Positions 11,855 to 23,240 of a stretch of DNA of 64,000 bases are shown in pieces; within the stretch, counting starts at the first letter, position 1, and every line of letters starts with the position of its first letter. The notes under the pieces are model-generated. The model saw only the letters and a list, made by a program, of their open reading frames with translations. It ran no database searches and was not told where the DNA came from. Source of the DNA: Vesta saturnalis (Eukaryota; Arthropoda; Insecta; Coleoptera; Lampyridae). Where the stretch lies: assembly GCA_036346205.1 (NCBI GenBank), contig JARFJB010002037.1, forward strand, positions 1,924,001 through 1,988,000. Reading direction: 5' to 3'. Made by a program: the position numbers and the translations under genes.

Positions 11855-12160
11855 TAAAGAATAAAAATAAAATTGCCTAAAGATAGTTATTTACGACAGA
11901 AAAAGTTAAAACAATAAATACATCAGTCCAAATATAAAATAATACATAGGTACAAACATACTGTTGTCAGCGCTTATATAAACAATCTTACAAATAATAT
12001 ATAATTAATGATGTAATATGTACAAATAAATCAGCATGTATAGTATTTTGTATGTTTATAAATTAATTTCAAAAAAAGGGGTAAAAAGTAAGAATTTTGT
12101 ACAGATATATATGTACACCCGTCACTTTTAATTTAAGAAGATATAGTTTCTTCCACGTAC
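11855..12160. other. AT-rich spacer, nothing recognised
   Basis: No coding or repeat structure that I can support between the MITE and the YqaJ-type pseudogene. Confidence 0.4.
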
Positions 12161-12166
12161 ATCAAT

Positions 12167-14095
12167 TTAAAAATGTATCTGGAATAGGTAGCTGTCGTGA
12201 TTGTCTTGATGGGATTCATCCACAAACAAACCGCAAGGTTTAACTTCCATATTCGTGAGCTCTTTAAAATCTTTTATGGCCCGGTGCTCATTTTCTTTCC
12301 CATATTTTGCAGCAGCACTCCCTGTAAACTGTTGGTATAATAAATTTTTTATTACATTTGCACAAGAAGTTATACTGCGAAATTTACAAATGCGGCCAAA
12401 ATTTGACGCTGTCAATCTTTTTCGCCGCTCTTTGTACCACCGATTGTTTCGGTATTGCCCAACAGTTTCATTCAATATTTCTTCTCGCCTCAAAGATAAT
12501 TTCTGTACAAACGCTGCTTCGTTTAAGTCTTCCTCTAGCATATCCGGCATTGGTTCGGCTGCTTCCGGTCCATAATCAGCATCTGCGACTCCAGAGTAGT
12601 TAGTATGGTAACGCTTTGGTTTCTGATTGCGCAGCAATTGCTTACGCTTTTGTTTTTCGTAAAATAACTTTGTATATACTCCGGGCGTACTATTGCCTGT
12701 ACTTTTCACTATTTCGTGGAGCATACCTACTTCATTATGCGCCACTACAGCAGCTTCACACCTACTTTGATAGCCACGGCGAAAAGTGAAATTCACACGC
12801 TTACTGCCAACAAATTTCGCAACGTAGGAATTGTAAAGTTCCGCGGAATTGTTGGTAACATCATATATTAAACTCTTAGAATGGTAAGCGACACGGCGTA
12901 CTGCAGTCATAATTTCCTCAAATAAACCGCTTTCTTCTAAATTTGGAACCATGTTATTATCGCTTTTAGCACCGGTACAAAAATAATCGCGCTGTGTACA
13001 TCCCCTATGATCACCAAATATGTGTTTCGGTCCATTTAAAATATCAAGTTCTAGTTCTTTAATTTTTACATCTGTAGTCACATCTTGGCTTTTTCTAAAT
13101 CCAAAGGCTTTAGTAACTGCACTACGAAACCCGAGAATATTTTCTGAGATGATGTCTTTTAATTCGTTTTTCTTGTTGTTTGGTTTTTTGGCAACTTCTT
13201 GTAGTTTGTTTATATAATTGCGCAAAATGTGGTTTTTGCATTCAATTTTTTGTATTACAGTGGAATGACCATACGGCATCGACTATAATAGTTTTCGATG
13301 CACGCTACTGTCGCCGTCACCGACTAATTTTACATATTTCATACCGTACATCTCCATTGATTTTTGGGCACCCTTGGTCATCTACTTCTCCTAGTTCCAC
13401 TGCTAGTTTCGCCTCTTTTTTGGCGGCTTTATTCATCGCGTCAGTTGCTGCTCGATTATAAATTTCAAAACTTCATCTTGGTAAACTGTGTACGTAGCAC
13501 TTGATGGACTAGGGATATTCAAAGCCGCACAAAACTCAGTCAGTTGGGTATATCCAGCACCAATGGACACAATCGCAGATACGGCAGATAAATTAAAGTT
13601 CTGAATTTTCCGTTGAAATTGTCTCGGTCTTATTGCACATTTCACAGTAAATATCGACACAAATCCTTTACGTCTTTCACTAACAACATCTATATCAAAA
13701 AATGAACACCCAAACCCATAGTGCCGCAGTGCCTTTAGCGACCTGAAAAAATGCGCGATATCTACAATGCTGCGACCACTAATTTCCGGTCGCTGTTCTT
13801 GTTCTTCTAGTTCCATGACTTCAGTGTCTAAATTCGGAAAAGATTCTGTCGCTGAACTGTGTTCATTAAAATTTTCGGAATCGTCGGAATTTTCAAAATA
13901 ATATTCATTTTCGGATGATAAAATTTCCTTCATGCCGTGGGAATTTGTTTCATCGTCATTACAATTGTCTTTTGCAAAAGAAGCTGACATATTCACATCG
14001 CTTTCATCACTGTGCACACCCGATACACATGGCTCAGTAACAACTGTACGCACCCTTTCTTTTGCCGCACGAATTATTCTTCATTTTTTGTATAA
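12167..14095 (-). pseudogene. Mutator-like transposase fused to YqaJ-type exonuclease, decayed
   Basis: Minus-strand gene of a type common in arthropod genomes: a Mutator-like transposase region followed by a YqaJ/lambda-exonuclease-like domain. The first frame (about 14053-13433) has an acidic N-terminus, then GRSIVDIAHFF, FGCSFF, an IFTVKC block, VSIGAGYTQ and FCAALNIPSPS. A frameshift near 13436 leads to MNKAAKKEAKLAVE and DDQGCP. About 100 or more residues are then missing before MEMYGMKYVKLVGDGDSSV (about 13375-13310), where GDGDS should be one acidic catalytic box. A TAG at about 13282 separates this from the long frame 13279-12167 (PYGHSTVIQKIECKNHIL, HIFGDHRGC, RVNFTFRRGYQSRCEA). The YqaJ part has KRLTASNFGRI and YGKENEHRA (the conserved GxxxE). 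It ends abruptly at FVDESH, just before the expected SPDG and ExK catalytic motifs. Inactive as it stands. Confidence 0.8.
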
Positions 14096-14159
14096 CACTG
14101 CGTCTTGTTTTAGTCAACCCATTCTCGACAACTAAGAAAGACTTACTACTAATCGTTTG

Positions 14160-14527
14160 GTAATTAAATTATTATTCAACTTTCACTAAAGTGGAATGTA
14201 TTTACAATAATTAGAAACTTCATTTCAATTTACACAAAAGCTCTATGATAATTATCAGGAATTTATTTAATCATCAGTTTGTATAGCTGAATATTCAAGA
14301 ATTCTATTTATAAAAATAATTTTCGTTTTTTTGTTCATAGGAGGTTCTTTAATTAATGTAATGTTTTTTTTTATTCTAATTTTTATTTATTTTTCATTTA
14401 TTTGGGTCCATGGAACTACCTCGTTTTCGTTATGGTAAGTTGATATATTGGCTTGAAAAAGTTTTCTTTCTGTTTCAAATTTTTTTTTTTTTGATTAAAA
14501 ATAGCTATTTTTTCTCACTTTAGTAAG
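14160..14527. other. AT-rich spacer, nothing recognised
   Basis: No features beyond short homopolymer runs. Confidence 0.4.
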
Positions 14528-14531
14528 TTAA

Positions 14532-14952
14532 CCCTCATCCGGCCAAGGTAATTTTTAAACTTTACCGGGCAGTTCGGGCGTGTGAGGCCCGCCGTACCTA
14601 TATATTGTTTATGCGTTAAATTTTTATATATACCATCAATTTCCTTCAAAGGATTATTTATTATAAAAAGCAAAATCACTACATTATAAGCTATTTACAA
14701 CAATTATTACACAATAACTTTATTCTTTACACATATTTTGTAATATAGACATGCATTTATATATCTGATACCCCTTCAAGAGTTGGGAAAGTTTTCTTTT
14801 ATTATAAAAACCAAAACATTCACTAAATACTTTTATACAAACGACGAAGTCATTATGTAGATACCTCATTAGATAAACATAATCTTTGAAAGCAATTATA
14901 TTTTGTTAAATAATGAAGGTCCCATTACGCCCGCTTGCCCGGTAATGAGGTT
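14532..14952. mobile_element. piggyBac-type MITE, 421 bp, TTAA flanks
   Basis: Flanked by TTAA at 14528-14531 and 14953-14956. The left end reads CCCTCATCCGGCCAAGG; the right end read inward gives AACCTCATTACCGGGCAAGC. The subterminal TACCGGGCA-TTCGGGCG (about 14571-14590) is mirrored as CGCCCGCTTGCCCGGTA (14929-14945). GC-rich ends around an AT-rich core, C-rich termini and the TTAA target site fit a non-autonomous piggyBac-like element. No ORF. Confidence 0.65.
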
Positions 14953-14956
14953 TTAA

Positions 14957-16019
14957 TCGAAAAATGCTGATAAAATCAATATGCAGAAAATAAATTCCAT
15001 TATCTCTTGTTAAACATGTTAAAAATAATTGTATCATTTTGAATAAACTTAAGTTCGGCTTTTTTTAAAGAAAGGAATTAAGATGATTGACAATATTACA
15101 AATGTTAAATGCTTAGAATATGGTTTACATAAACCCCTGCAGCGTGCTAGATAGATGGTGTCATGAGGTTTGTAGATACGACAGGAGTTTCCTAAATTTC
15201 GAAACCACAATTTTATTTGACTAAATACAAGCCTTAATACATTCTTTGTCTCGTTTTACTTGAGATTGATTTGACAGCGAATGATTGAATGACAGTAAAA
15301 TTTAATTCAAAGCTGATGCAGACTGCACCTTACAAAACACACTGTAGAAAATGAAATTAACATTTTTTGATTGATTGAAATCGAATATTATCAAGAAACA
15401 CTAAAACGTAAATATGACTTGGAAATAATTTTTACTGCTTGAACAAAGTATAATACATTGATGTCTGTAAAATTGTTCAAGTAATTTTATGGTGTGTTTA
15501 TTGAGACAGATTCCATAAACTTGCTGTCAGACCTTAGTCTTGTCGTGACTCTTGGTTGGAAATTTGAATTTGTATAAATACAAGATATATCTGAAAATTA
15601 CTTCTATCATAAGTTGTGATTACTTCTTGTAATAATAAAAAGATAAAGGGTCTTTACATCTCACCAGTAAACTAGTGTCTATAATTTGCGTCGTTATAAG
15701 TTGAACCGTGCGCCGCCATTAGTCTAAAGGTACTGTTGATCGTACAAATTTAGCCTTTAATACAACACCGCTTATGAGAAACCTTTTTTGATTAAACAAA
15801 ACCGAGTGCACGTGACCCATCATCTCAACCTGTTTGCTGGTTGCTGCAAATACTTAACGTTTTGAGGTGTAAAAAGGTACAACCTGGATGTGAGCTCTTG
15901 GTCTCCTTTCCATAATGTAGCAACGTTTCGATACATGAGCGGTAGGAGTAGATGTAGTTTGGTTGTGACACCATCTTCTGATTTAAGTAAACCTCCTCTT
16001 GTGACGTGGTAGCATCACA
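14957..16019. other. unrecognised AT-rich sequence
   Basis: No long frame. The part next to 16020 may be decayed upstream LINE sequence, but I cannot read protein from it. Confidence 0.35.
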
Positions 16020-16830
16020 GTCAAGAGCGGAACAGTGGTTCAGGCTAACTATTTAAAACTAAACATCAATAAATCTCAAGATATTATCTTCACATTGAAA
16101 AGTCAAAATAATACTGTAAACTTTGTAAAGTTTTCAGGTGTGTATATGGATTCCACCTAAACTTGGGACAGACATGTTGACTACCTAATCTCTAAATTGT
16201 CTAAATGCATATACCTTTTTAGACATTTGCAAAGACTCGTTGATCTTAAAACTATTAAAAATGTGTATTATGCTCTTTTTCACAATGTCGTTTCCTACTG
16301 TATACTAGCTTGGGGGTATACGACTCATGTGCAACGCTGCTGAACGTCGTGCAGTACGAATTATGCTTAACCTACATTATCGTGATGATTTTTTTGAAAT
16401 TGAAAATTTTGACGGTGCCTTCTATATAATATTTATTGTTGCCATGCAAGACAATGTAGATAAATTCGTTACCTATTCAGATCAACACACGTATAACACC
16501 ACAGCAAGTAATGACATTAATATACCCTTTAGATGGATCGCTAAAAGTCGTTTCTCAGTTAACTATTATGCTCCAAAATTTTATAATCAGTTACCTATTT
16601 CAGTACGAACTCTGCAAATGAATAAATTCAAAAGTGTGGATGAAACTTTGTTAGTACAAAGATGTTATTATACTTATCATGAATACGTGAATTATAATGT
16701 GTTACTGTGATTTTAACATTTCAAGTTATTTTGTTTGTCTACTGATAGTATGTGTTCCAAATTTCATTGACGTGTGCAAGCTACTTGGCAATGGCATGAA
16801 TAAAGATGTTATGATTATAATTAAAAGTGA
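16020..16830 (+). pseudogene. LINE 3' end (C-terminal reverse transcriptase region), 5'-truncated
   Basis: One + strand frame gives the C-terminal part of a non-LTR retrotransposon RT: LKLNINKSQDIIFTL, KFSGVYMDST*TWDRHVDYL, KNVYYALFHNVVSYCILAWG, RRAVRIMLNLHYRDD, then SRFSVNYYAPKFYNQLPIS, with a stop at 16708-16710. Two in-frame stops (after MDST and in the QRC segment) and a change in the RDD segment break it. A short 3' UTR ends near AATAAAGATGTTATG (about 16800). The catalytic FADD region is upstream of the truncation and absent. The style suggests a jockey/CR1-like clade, but the clade is uncertain. Confidence 0.8.
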
Positions 16831-17811
16831 GGGTGTCGCATACCAAAATAACAACAAGTAGAAATTACACTCTATTTTTCGGAGATTACCCTTTCACTAA
16901 TCAATTAGACTTTAACGTAAAAGATCGCTATTTGAATCTAAAAATATCGCCTAGAAATCGAATTCTACTCATAGAGAATTAACCTAAAAGTACCATCACA
17001 TTCTTGTTTTCAGCGCTTTATTAAATCTTTCAAACGCAGATGCTTTTACATCAGGATTATTTGTTACATAGAAATTGATATTTTTTGTTTCTTGAAAAAG
17101 TTTTGTACACTGCCCTCTACAAATCCTCTACCTTTTTTATCCATCTGTAGATTTACCTTTTTTGTTCTCATTTATTTAAAAAAAATATCTGTGAATGCCT
17201 CAATTACAGTTGCTTGTGTCTTCGTTTTAAGAGCTCTCACGCAGACCCTAATACTAAACAATCCATAACCAGTCAGAATGCAGAGACAAATTCAAATTCA
17301 AATGTATAAGGTCCTAATGCAGATTTCACATACCTGTGTTAGGATTCACTTATCAATAAAATGTTTGCCTCGCGTTACTTGGGATTGATTAATTGATTAA
17401 TTGTTTTGATTGAATAATATCTTTAGCCTAGTTTCGTGATACTTATATTGATTTGATCAACACTTACAGGGGACCTGTGCGATAAGAGGACACAGGCTTG
17501 ACAGATATACCTGTCTTACGAGATAGCATTAGAGTCCTTTATTAGAATACAAATTCAAACTATTAAACCTTTTGTTTTAAACGGTCATATGAAGTCGTGC
17601 GCAATCGGATATTTCTCAGTTACAATCAGTGAGATGGTCCAGAAGAGAAGTGAGGATTGTAGAAGCTGTCTTCGTTGAACACTGCGCACAACAAAATTGA
17701 ACTTATATAAAGATTACCTTATTCGCATTTACGTAACTAGATGATTATTGCTGTTTACATGAATATTTCTTCTAGTCAAAAAATGTAGTCAATAATAAAA
17801 TAATTAGTATC

Positions 17812-17813
<2 letters not shown>
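16831..17813. other. AT-rich DNA with one foldback-repeat fragment
   Basis: No gene. About 17480-17560 reads ACCTGTCTTACGAGATAGCA and TCCTTTATTAGAATAC, matching the ~98 bp unit at 23235-23580 (TACCTGTCTTACAAGTTAGC and CCCCTTATTAGAAT). This is a dispersed fragment of the foldback-associated repeat. Confidence 0.55.

Positions 17814-17850
<37 letters not shown>
17814..17850. repeat. (AT)n microsatellite
   Basis: AT tract directly abutting the 5' breakpoint of the PLE relic. Confidence 0.95.
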
Positions 17851-17855
<5 letters not shown>

Positions 17856-18420
17856 ACAATACTCCAATGACAAGTTGTCTCCATCCAGTGCGAGCACTAC
17901 CACTCCTGAAATTAATACCTCCACAGTCAGGTTTTTCACTTTGCCGTATTTGGAAGATCTTACGGCAAGAATTACCAATCCGTTTAATAAATTACCTCAG
18001 CTCAAAGTTGCTAATAAGGATACAAAAACAATTTCAAAACTGTTTACCAAAACTAAGACACCGCTTACTGAACTTGAGAAATATGATGCTATCTACAAGA
18101 TCCCGTGTAAAGATTGCAATTTATCTTATATAGACCAGACCTCATGGAATGTTGCGGGTCGCATAGTTTCCCATAAAAGTGATTCCCGTAGAGGAGTTTT
18201 GTCCTGTGCTCTATCGGAGCATACTAATAAACTCTCCCATTCAATAAATTACAATGATACTACAACATTAGATATTGAACATAGCATTTCTAAAAGGACG
18301 TTTCTTGAAATGGTGTTCATCAATAACGAGGTAAATACAATGAATAAAAAAACTGACATAAAGAATTTGAGAGTTATTTATAACTACATACTTAAACTAT
18401 CCCACGGATCTATTACTTAA
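17851..18420 (+). pseudogene. Penelope-like element, C-terminal region with GIY-YIG endonuclease
   Basis: Open frame ending in TAA at 18420. The C-terminal half shows the PLE GIY-YIG nuclease pattern: DAIYKIPCKDCNLSYID (GIY-like block, CxxC, then YID where YIG is usual), WNVAGRIVSHKSDSR with the conserved Arg, CALSEHTNKLSHSINY, and KRTFLEMVFINNEVN with the conserved Glu and Asn region. The RT domain is missing: the frame starts immediately at the (AT)n tract. The change of the Gly in YIG and of the Arg in the QTSR box (here QTSW) suggests an inactive copy, although the frame stays open for 181 residues. A hammerhead-like motif lies 470 bp downstream, where a PLE terminal repeat would be. Confidence 0.85.
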
Positions 18421-18891
18421 TGGTTGTTTTTTGGGGTTGCTATTTATATGTAGTTTGTTTGTTTTTTATTATGGTTTTGAATTTTTAATGCTTATCAGTT
18501 TTGTATTACTCAAAATAAAATAGTTGTTGTTTTCAAATATTTTAGAAAATGTTGCTTTTCCCGTATTATTTTATTATTAACGTTACAATTGTTAAATGTA
18601 TGTATTATTGACATTGTTGTTATTACTATCTTATGTTGTACAAAGTTCAAATGTTTTCTCTTTTTGAGTATAATACCTAGTGATATTGAACAGTTCATTG
18701 TTGTAGTTTACTTTATATCTGTTTTACAATAACATAATTACTGTTTTAATTTTAAATAATTATAACGTTAGTTATCAATATGATGGTTATTTGTGTTTGC
18801 TTATTACTATGCTACATAACGATTAACCTCACGTGTAAGTATTATCTCTTAAAATTACTCTTGTCATCATCTGTAATATTAAATTCTAGTT
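18421..18891. other. PLE 3' region, non-coding
   Basis: AT-rich sequence between the PLE stop codon and the hammerhead-like motif. It is probably 3' UTR or terminal repeat of the same element. Confidence 0.5.
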
Positions 18892-18933
18892 TAGTCCTGA
18901 AGAAGATATGAAAATATATCGAAAGCTTGACCA
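18892..18933 (+). ncRNA. hammerhead-ribozyme-like motif in PLE 3' region
   Basis: CTGAAGA (18897-18903, fits CUGANGA), one A, stem II GATAT/ATATC (18905-18909 with 18916-18920, five perfect pairs, GAAAAT loop), then GAAA (18921-18924), a minimal AGCT stem III, T at the H17 position (18928), and stem I TAGTC/GACCA (18892-18896 with 18929-18933, one mismatch). The order and the very short stem III match the reduced hammerheads known from Penelope-like elements. Its place downstream of a GIY-YIG frame supports the call. Confidence 0.65.
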
Positions 18934-19072
18934 TCACAAAAAGTTTGCGTTTTATTTGTATAAGGCCAAATTGTCTGCAACCCCACTTAGGAGTAAATTT
19001 ATATTCTCTTCCTATAAAAAAAAATTTTTTTCGTGTTTTGTTTAATATATACAGTCACAAAATTAAAACTTC

Positions 19073-19076
<4 letters not shown>

Positions 19077-19151
<75 letters not shown>
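19077..19151. repeat. (AT)n microsatellite
   Basis: Pure AT dinucleotide tract. Confidence 0.95.
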
Positions 19152-19153
<2 letters not shown>

Positions 19154-19285
19154 GCTGTTTAATTATTTTTGATTTAAATGGCGAGCAGGTGAGCACTAAA
19201 ATGTGGAAAAATATTCATATAATCTACTTACTCAATTTCTATACTAAATGGGGATTAAGGTTTCTTATTATAATAATATTAACAA

Positions 19286-19289
<4 letters not shown>

Positions 19290-19334
<45 letters not shown>
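19290..19334. repeat. (AT)n microsatellite
   Basis: AT tract next to the end of inverted element copy B. Copy A also ends near an (AT)n tract. Confidence 0.95.
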
Positions 19335-19335
<1 letters not shown>

Positions 19336-19337
<2 letters not shown>

Positions 19338-19360
19338 GCGCCGAACTAGCTCAGTAATCT
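19336..19360 (-). repeat. short SINE-like / tRNA A-box-like fragment
   Basis: On the minus strand it reads GATTACTGAGCTAGTTCGGC, close to GGTTACCGAGCTAGTTCGCC in the SINE-like piece at 26190-26330. It sits between (AT)n and element copy B. Confidence 0.45.
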
Positions 19361-19369
19361 CTTTTTGGG

Positions 19370-21260
19370 GATAGGGTTCAATTGTATTAAACATAGATTG
19401 TTGGCAAAATAAATTAAATCTGTGAATATTCATGTAAATGATCAAATTGTATTTTATAATAAACAGTTACAATGTGAAACTAACTTTGTTGAGATCTGCA
19501 CAAAATACGCATGCGTTGCACACTTAATACTGAAATAAATGTAGCCTGTAAAAAATTTCTGCAATTGATCTAAATTATTAAGCACAATTTTAAATATTGT
19601 TTGAGGTAAACTTATTAATTTTAATATCACGCTGAATCAGTTACTTTTCAGATATTGACACGTGAATTCGTACAAACATTTATATATTATTTGAAAAAAA
19701 TTAACACAGGACATCAAAAAAAATAATTAATGCAAAAGGGTTATGAAAGCGAAATACAACTCACATGTGTAGCTGCAAATTCCAAATAATGTTCATTTCG
19801 GGTTGGTCCACATTAAACATTGGACGTAGACTTCCTTCCATAAATCGGTGATACTGCCTTGCTGTCCCAAATATGCTGCTTAACATTCCATAATTTCATC
19901 CAATCAAATAACTTTTGGCTGTTCTTCATGTGGTAAATACGATGTACTTAATGCTCAAATACTTATAAGCAAGCACTTTGTTTTATTTGTGTTATTTTTA
20001 AAATGTCGTATTATTCATTTAATAATTTCTCGGGTTTAATTTTGTATTTTAAGTTCATATAGATTTTGTATTCACTTGCACCTTTATTTTAGATTCAGTT
20101 ATGAAGTGAAGATTTATTTTATGATCTTAATCACTGTCAACAAAATAAACATCGAATCCAAGATAATTGAAGAATTTATTAACATACAAAAAAAATTGCA
20201 TATCACCCGATGTTTACACACGATCTTGAAAAACGAAACAATTACAATTTTATCTTACAATTGTGATCGGTAACCTTATTTTTAACTTTAGTTATAGGTT
20301 AAAACAATTGTTTCTGATCTCAATTCTACATCGATCTCAATTCCGATAATGTTTACGAGAATTGTTACTTAGATGTTAACATAAATAACACTAATACTAT
20401 GACTTGTTAGTCAATAAAATTTCAAAAAGCTCAAGAGTAGCAAGAGTGGTAGGAGAGTGAGAAATCAGGAGCAATTCCTTTTATACATTTCTCTTAGATA
20501 CCAAATTTTCAATTTTTTTTCTACATTACACACAAAAGATTCTAGCTTCTGATTGGTCTAAACAAAATTGTAAACTTAACTAAAACATAAATTATGCTAT
20601 ATCTTTTTTAATACAATTCGAATTTGATTTTTAATTACAGATTTGGAATCAGGGCAAAATTCCGCATAAAAAGGCATCTCACAAGCCCTATTTTGCTTCT
20701 ATAATTTTCATTCTGATAACTTATAATTTAAATTTACTAATATCAAAAAATCTTACATCCTACAACTAAACTAATTACATATTCAAATTCCACATAAAAA
20801 ACCGTATTAGAATACATTTATTTCAACCCATTTTATTTAAATTTTACAAAACTTCTACCTTCACATTTAAAATTTAGGTAGTTAACCTAACTTTTCTACT
20901 TTTATGTTTATATTACATATTTATAGTTAAATTCCTTGTTGAACTGAGGGAAACTTACCATTAAATGTTTTTATAATTTATTTTAAACTTATCTTACCCT
21001 ATAAAAACTATAATTTTGTGAAATTCTTACAAATAATACTTAACCTAACTTACTATAAATTTACTTTTAATTTGTATAATAACTGTCTATAACACTTGAA
21101 ATGTTCATAAAATGTGTTCTTAAATATGTCTCTAACACCAATACTGTTCACTTGTACTCCATAGTTCTTAATTTTGATTTTTCACATTTTTACATTGTTT
21201 AACTATTTTGTCAATTTTTGTATAGAATTTGCAATTTTATATTAAATAGACACTGCACAA
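19370..21260 (-). mobile_element. unrecognised ~1.85 kb mobile element, copy B (inverted)
   Basis: Diverged inverted copy of 8290-10120, sharing the promoter block, the exon-like block and the end block GGGATAGGGTTC. Both copies carry many small indels. The exon-like part (about 19755-19960, minus) reads partly as SKAVSPIYGRKSTSNV but has stops, and the frame differs from copy A. Copies A and B enclose about 9.2 kb. Confidence 0.65.
20475..20585 (-). promoter_or_regulatory. CCAAT and TATA boxes of copy B
   Basis: Minus strand: GACCAATCAGAAGCTAG (near 20555) and TGTATAAAAGGAATTGCTCC (near 20485), with the same spacing as in copy A. Confidence 0.5.
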
Positions 21261-21776
21261 TTTTGTTCATGTACTCAATTATGTTTTTAAGTCACTATCA
21301 CTTCTTATGCACGTTTTATATACTTTGTCTTTGAATTACAAAAATACTGTGTTCGTATGATACCCTTTCTTTCATATTTCAAATAGTTTGTGCATTGTAC
21401 CTAATACTATACATTCTACATATTATAATTATCATATTCCATGTGATCAATATCTGATATGTGTTCAAAAATACAAAATTCATTGAATACAATGCGAAAT
21501 TACATAAGTATGTTACACGAGACAAATCGTACCCATTAATATTAATCATGTTGACCTTTCTCACATGCTACTGTTATAGCTCAATGCTTTTATGAAATAA
21601 CAACCATGTGCAAACCCCACAAAGCCTGTTTTGTCACATCAAAACCATAATTTGGCACTCATAACTATTTTTACATTGAAAACGAACTGTATACTTCCAC
21701 AAACTTATCTAACTTGCCTACTATAGAGAAATTCAAACTCAAAAAACTCTAGCCCCTTCATTATGCCTATCATCTC

Positions 21777-21823
<47 letters not shown>

Positions 21824-22560
21824 TATGATATTAATTACATACTCATTTTTTACTTTAAAATAACTTTTCCTCTGTGTAATAATAATAATGAAGGTCGTCT
21901 TCGATGTAAAAATAATTTTTTTTAAATTGTGTAAAATTTCATATATTTACATTTAATCACTTCGTAAATATTAGTTCCCTAATTGATAGTTGGAGAAAGT
22001 AGATAGACCGTAAATAAAAAAACGTATTAAACAAACCAGTCACTAAAAAATAAAAGAATCAGAAAATGTTAACTTGTTTACTACAATTATACGTTTTAAC
22101 GTGTTTTTTGACAGTATTTGATTTTGTCCAATCAATCAAAAAATCTTAATTTGATATAATAAATTATTATTAAAAACCCCTTATCTTCTTTATTAGAAGT
22201 TATAATCACGATGTTTTAAAAAGTGCTTGTGCAATTGCTTATAACTCATAAATAAAATTAAAACAAAAAGGACTATGATACATTATGACTTATAATTAAA
22301 TCAAAATAAGTGATTCATGATAGGATGAAGGTTCAAGAACAACTTCCGAAGCGAAAGCGTATACCTATCTTACAAATTAGTGTTAGGTATTTTATTAATG
22401 TAATTATGCCGCACATCGCTAAAAATATTTGTAGGACCAGTCTTTAAAAAAACATTCTTCAATAAATAATTAAATAGACCAATGTAATTGTGATAGAGCG
22501 GTGTAATCGCGTATCTTCCCACTGGAACGGCGTCAGGGTTTCCGACGAAAATGGTTTAAA
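21261..22560. other. AT-rich DNA with (AT)n at 21785-21828
   Basis: Contains a clean AT tract at 21785-21828 and no coding signal. Confidence 0.45.
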
Positions 22561-22906
22561 TAGCGAGCCCCGAATTGTGTGAATTGAGTAGATCTCAAGT
22601 TGTAGAAGTGTTCATTATTACTATATATAGACTGTTGAGACTGGCAGTCTAACTTGAGCTTCACCACTTCCTTTTATACGTCACAGGCCGTTGAGACTGA
22701 CAGTCCGCCCCAAGTGCCATCATCATCATCATCAGTATCTGCTCTGAGAGTAAGTAGATTGAGGACCAGAAGCAATATCCGTAACCTTGTATTTATTAAT
22801 ACAGGTTACAAACGAAATTAATCCCACCTTAAAAAGCACCTATATGAATGTTCTAGAGTATACGGTCTTACAAAAGCAATTAATTAGTAAAGCTACACTC
22901 AATTAC

Positions 22907-23240
22907 AGAAAACATTTATTAGCCACTAGATGGCACCACAAACAAAACCCTAATTATTCCTAGAAGTATACCACTAGGTGGCGCTACCTTTATTACAAAA
23001 CACATTCATTATTCCATACACCACTAGATGACGCCACAAACAACCCCAAATTAATCCTAGAAATATACCGCTAGGTGACGCTACCTTTATTACAGAAAAT
23101 ATTCATTAGTCTATACACTACTAGATGGCGCCACAAACAAACCCTAAGTAGTCCTAGAGGTATACCTCTAGGAGCGCTACCTTTATTACAGAAAATATTC
23201 ATTAGTCTATTCATCACTAGATGGCACCACAAACAAATTC
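22907..23240. repeat. ~97 bp tandem repeat with paired CTCF-like motifs
   Basis: Motif one, CCACTAGATGGC(A/G)CC and variants, starts at 22923, 23021, 23118 and 23214. Motif two, ACCACTAGGTGGCGCTACC and variants, starts at 22971, 23068 and 23166. Spacing is 96-98 bp within each series. All seven are in the same orientation and resemble the CTCF core CC-C-AG-(G/A)(G/T)GGC-C. The linkers share CTTTATTACA-AAA-ATTCATTA and ACAAACCCTAA. Confidence 0.85.

Noticed and set aside
12255..13461. Plus-strand ORFs opposite the transposase/YqaJ pseudogene
   Set aside because: Antisense shadows of the minus-strand coding sequence.
18927..19445. ORFs made of repeated Ile-Tyr
   Set aside because: Translations of (AT)n tracts; the same applies near 26356, 52301 and the start of the frame at 54396.
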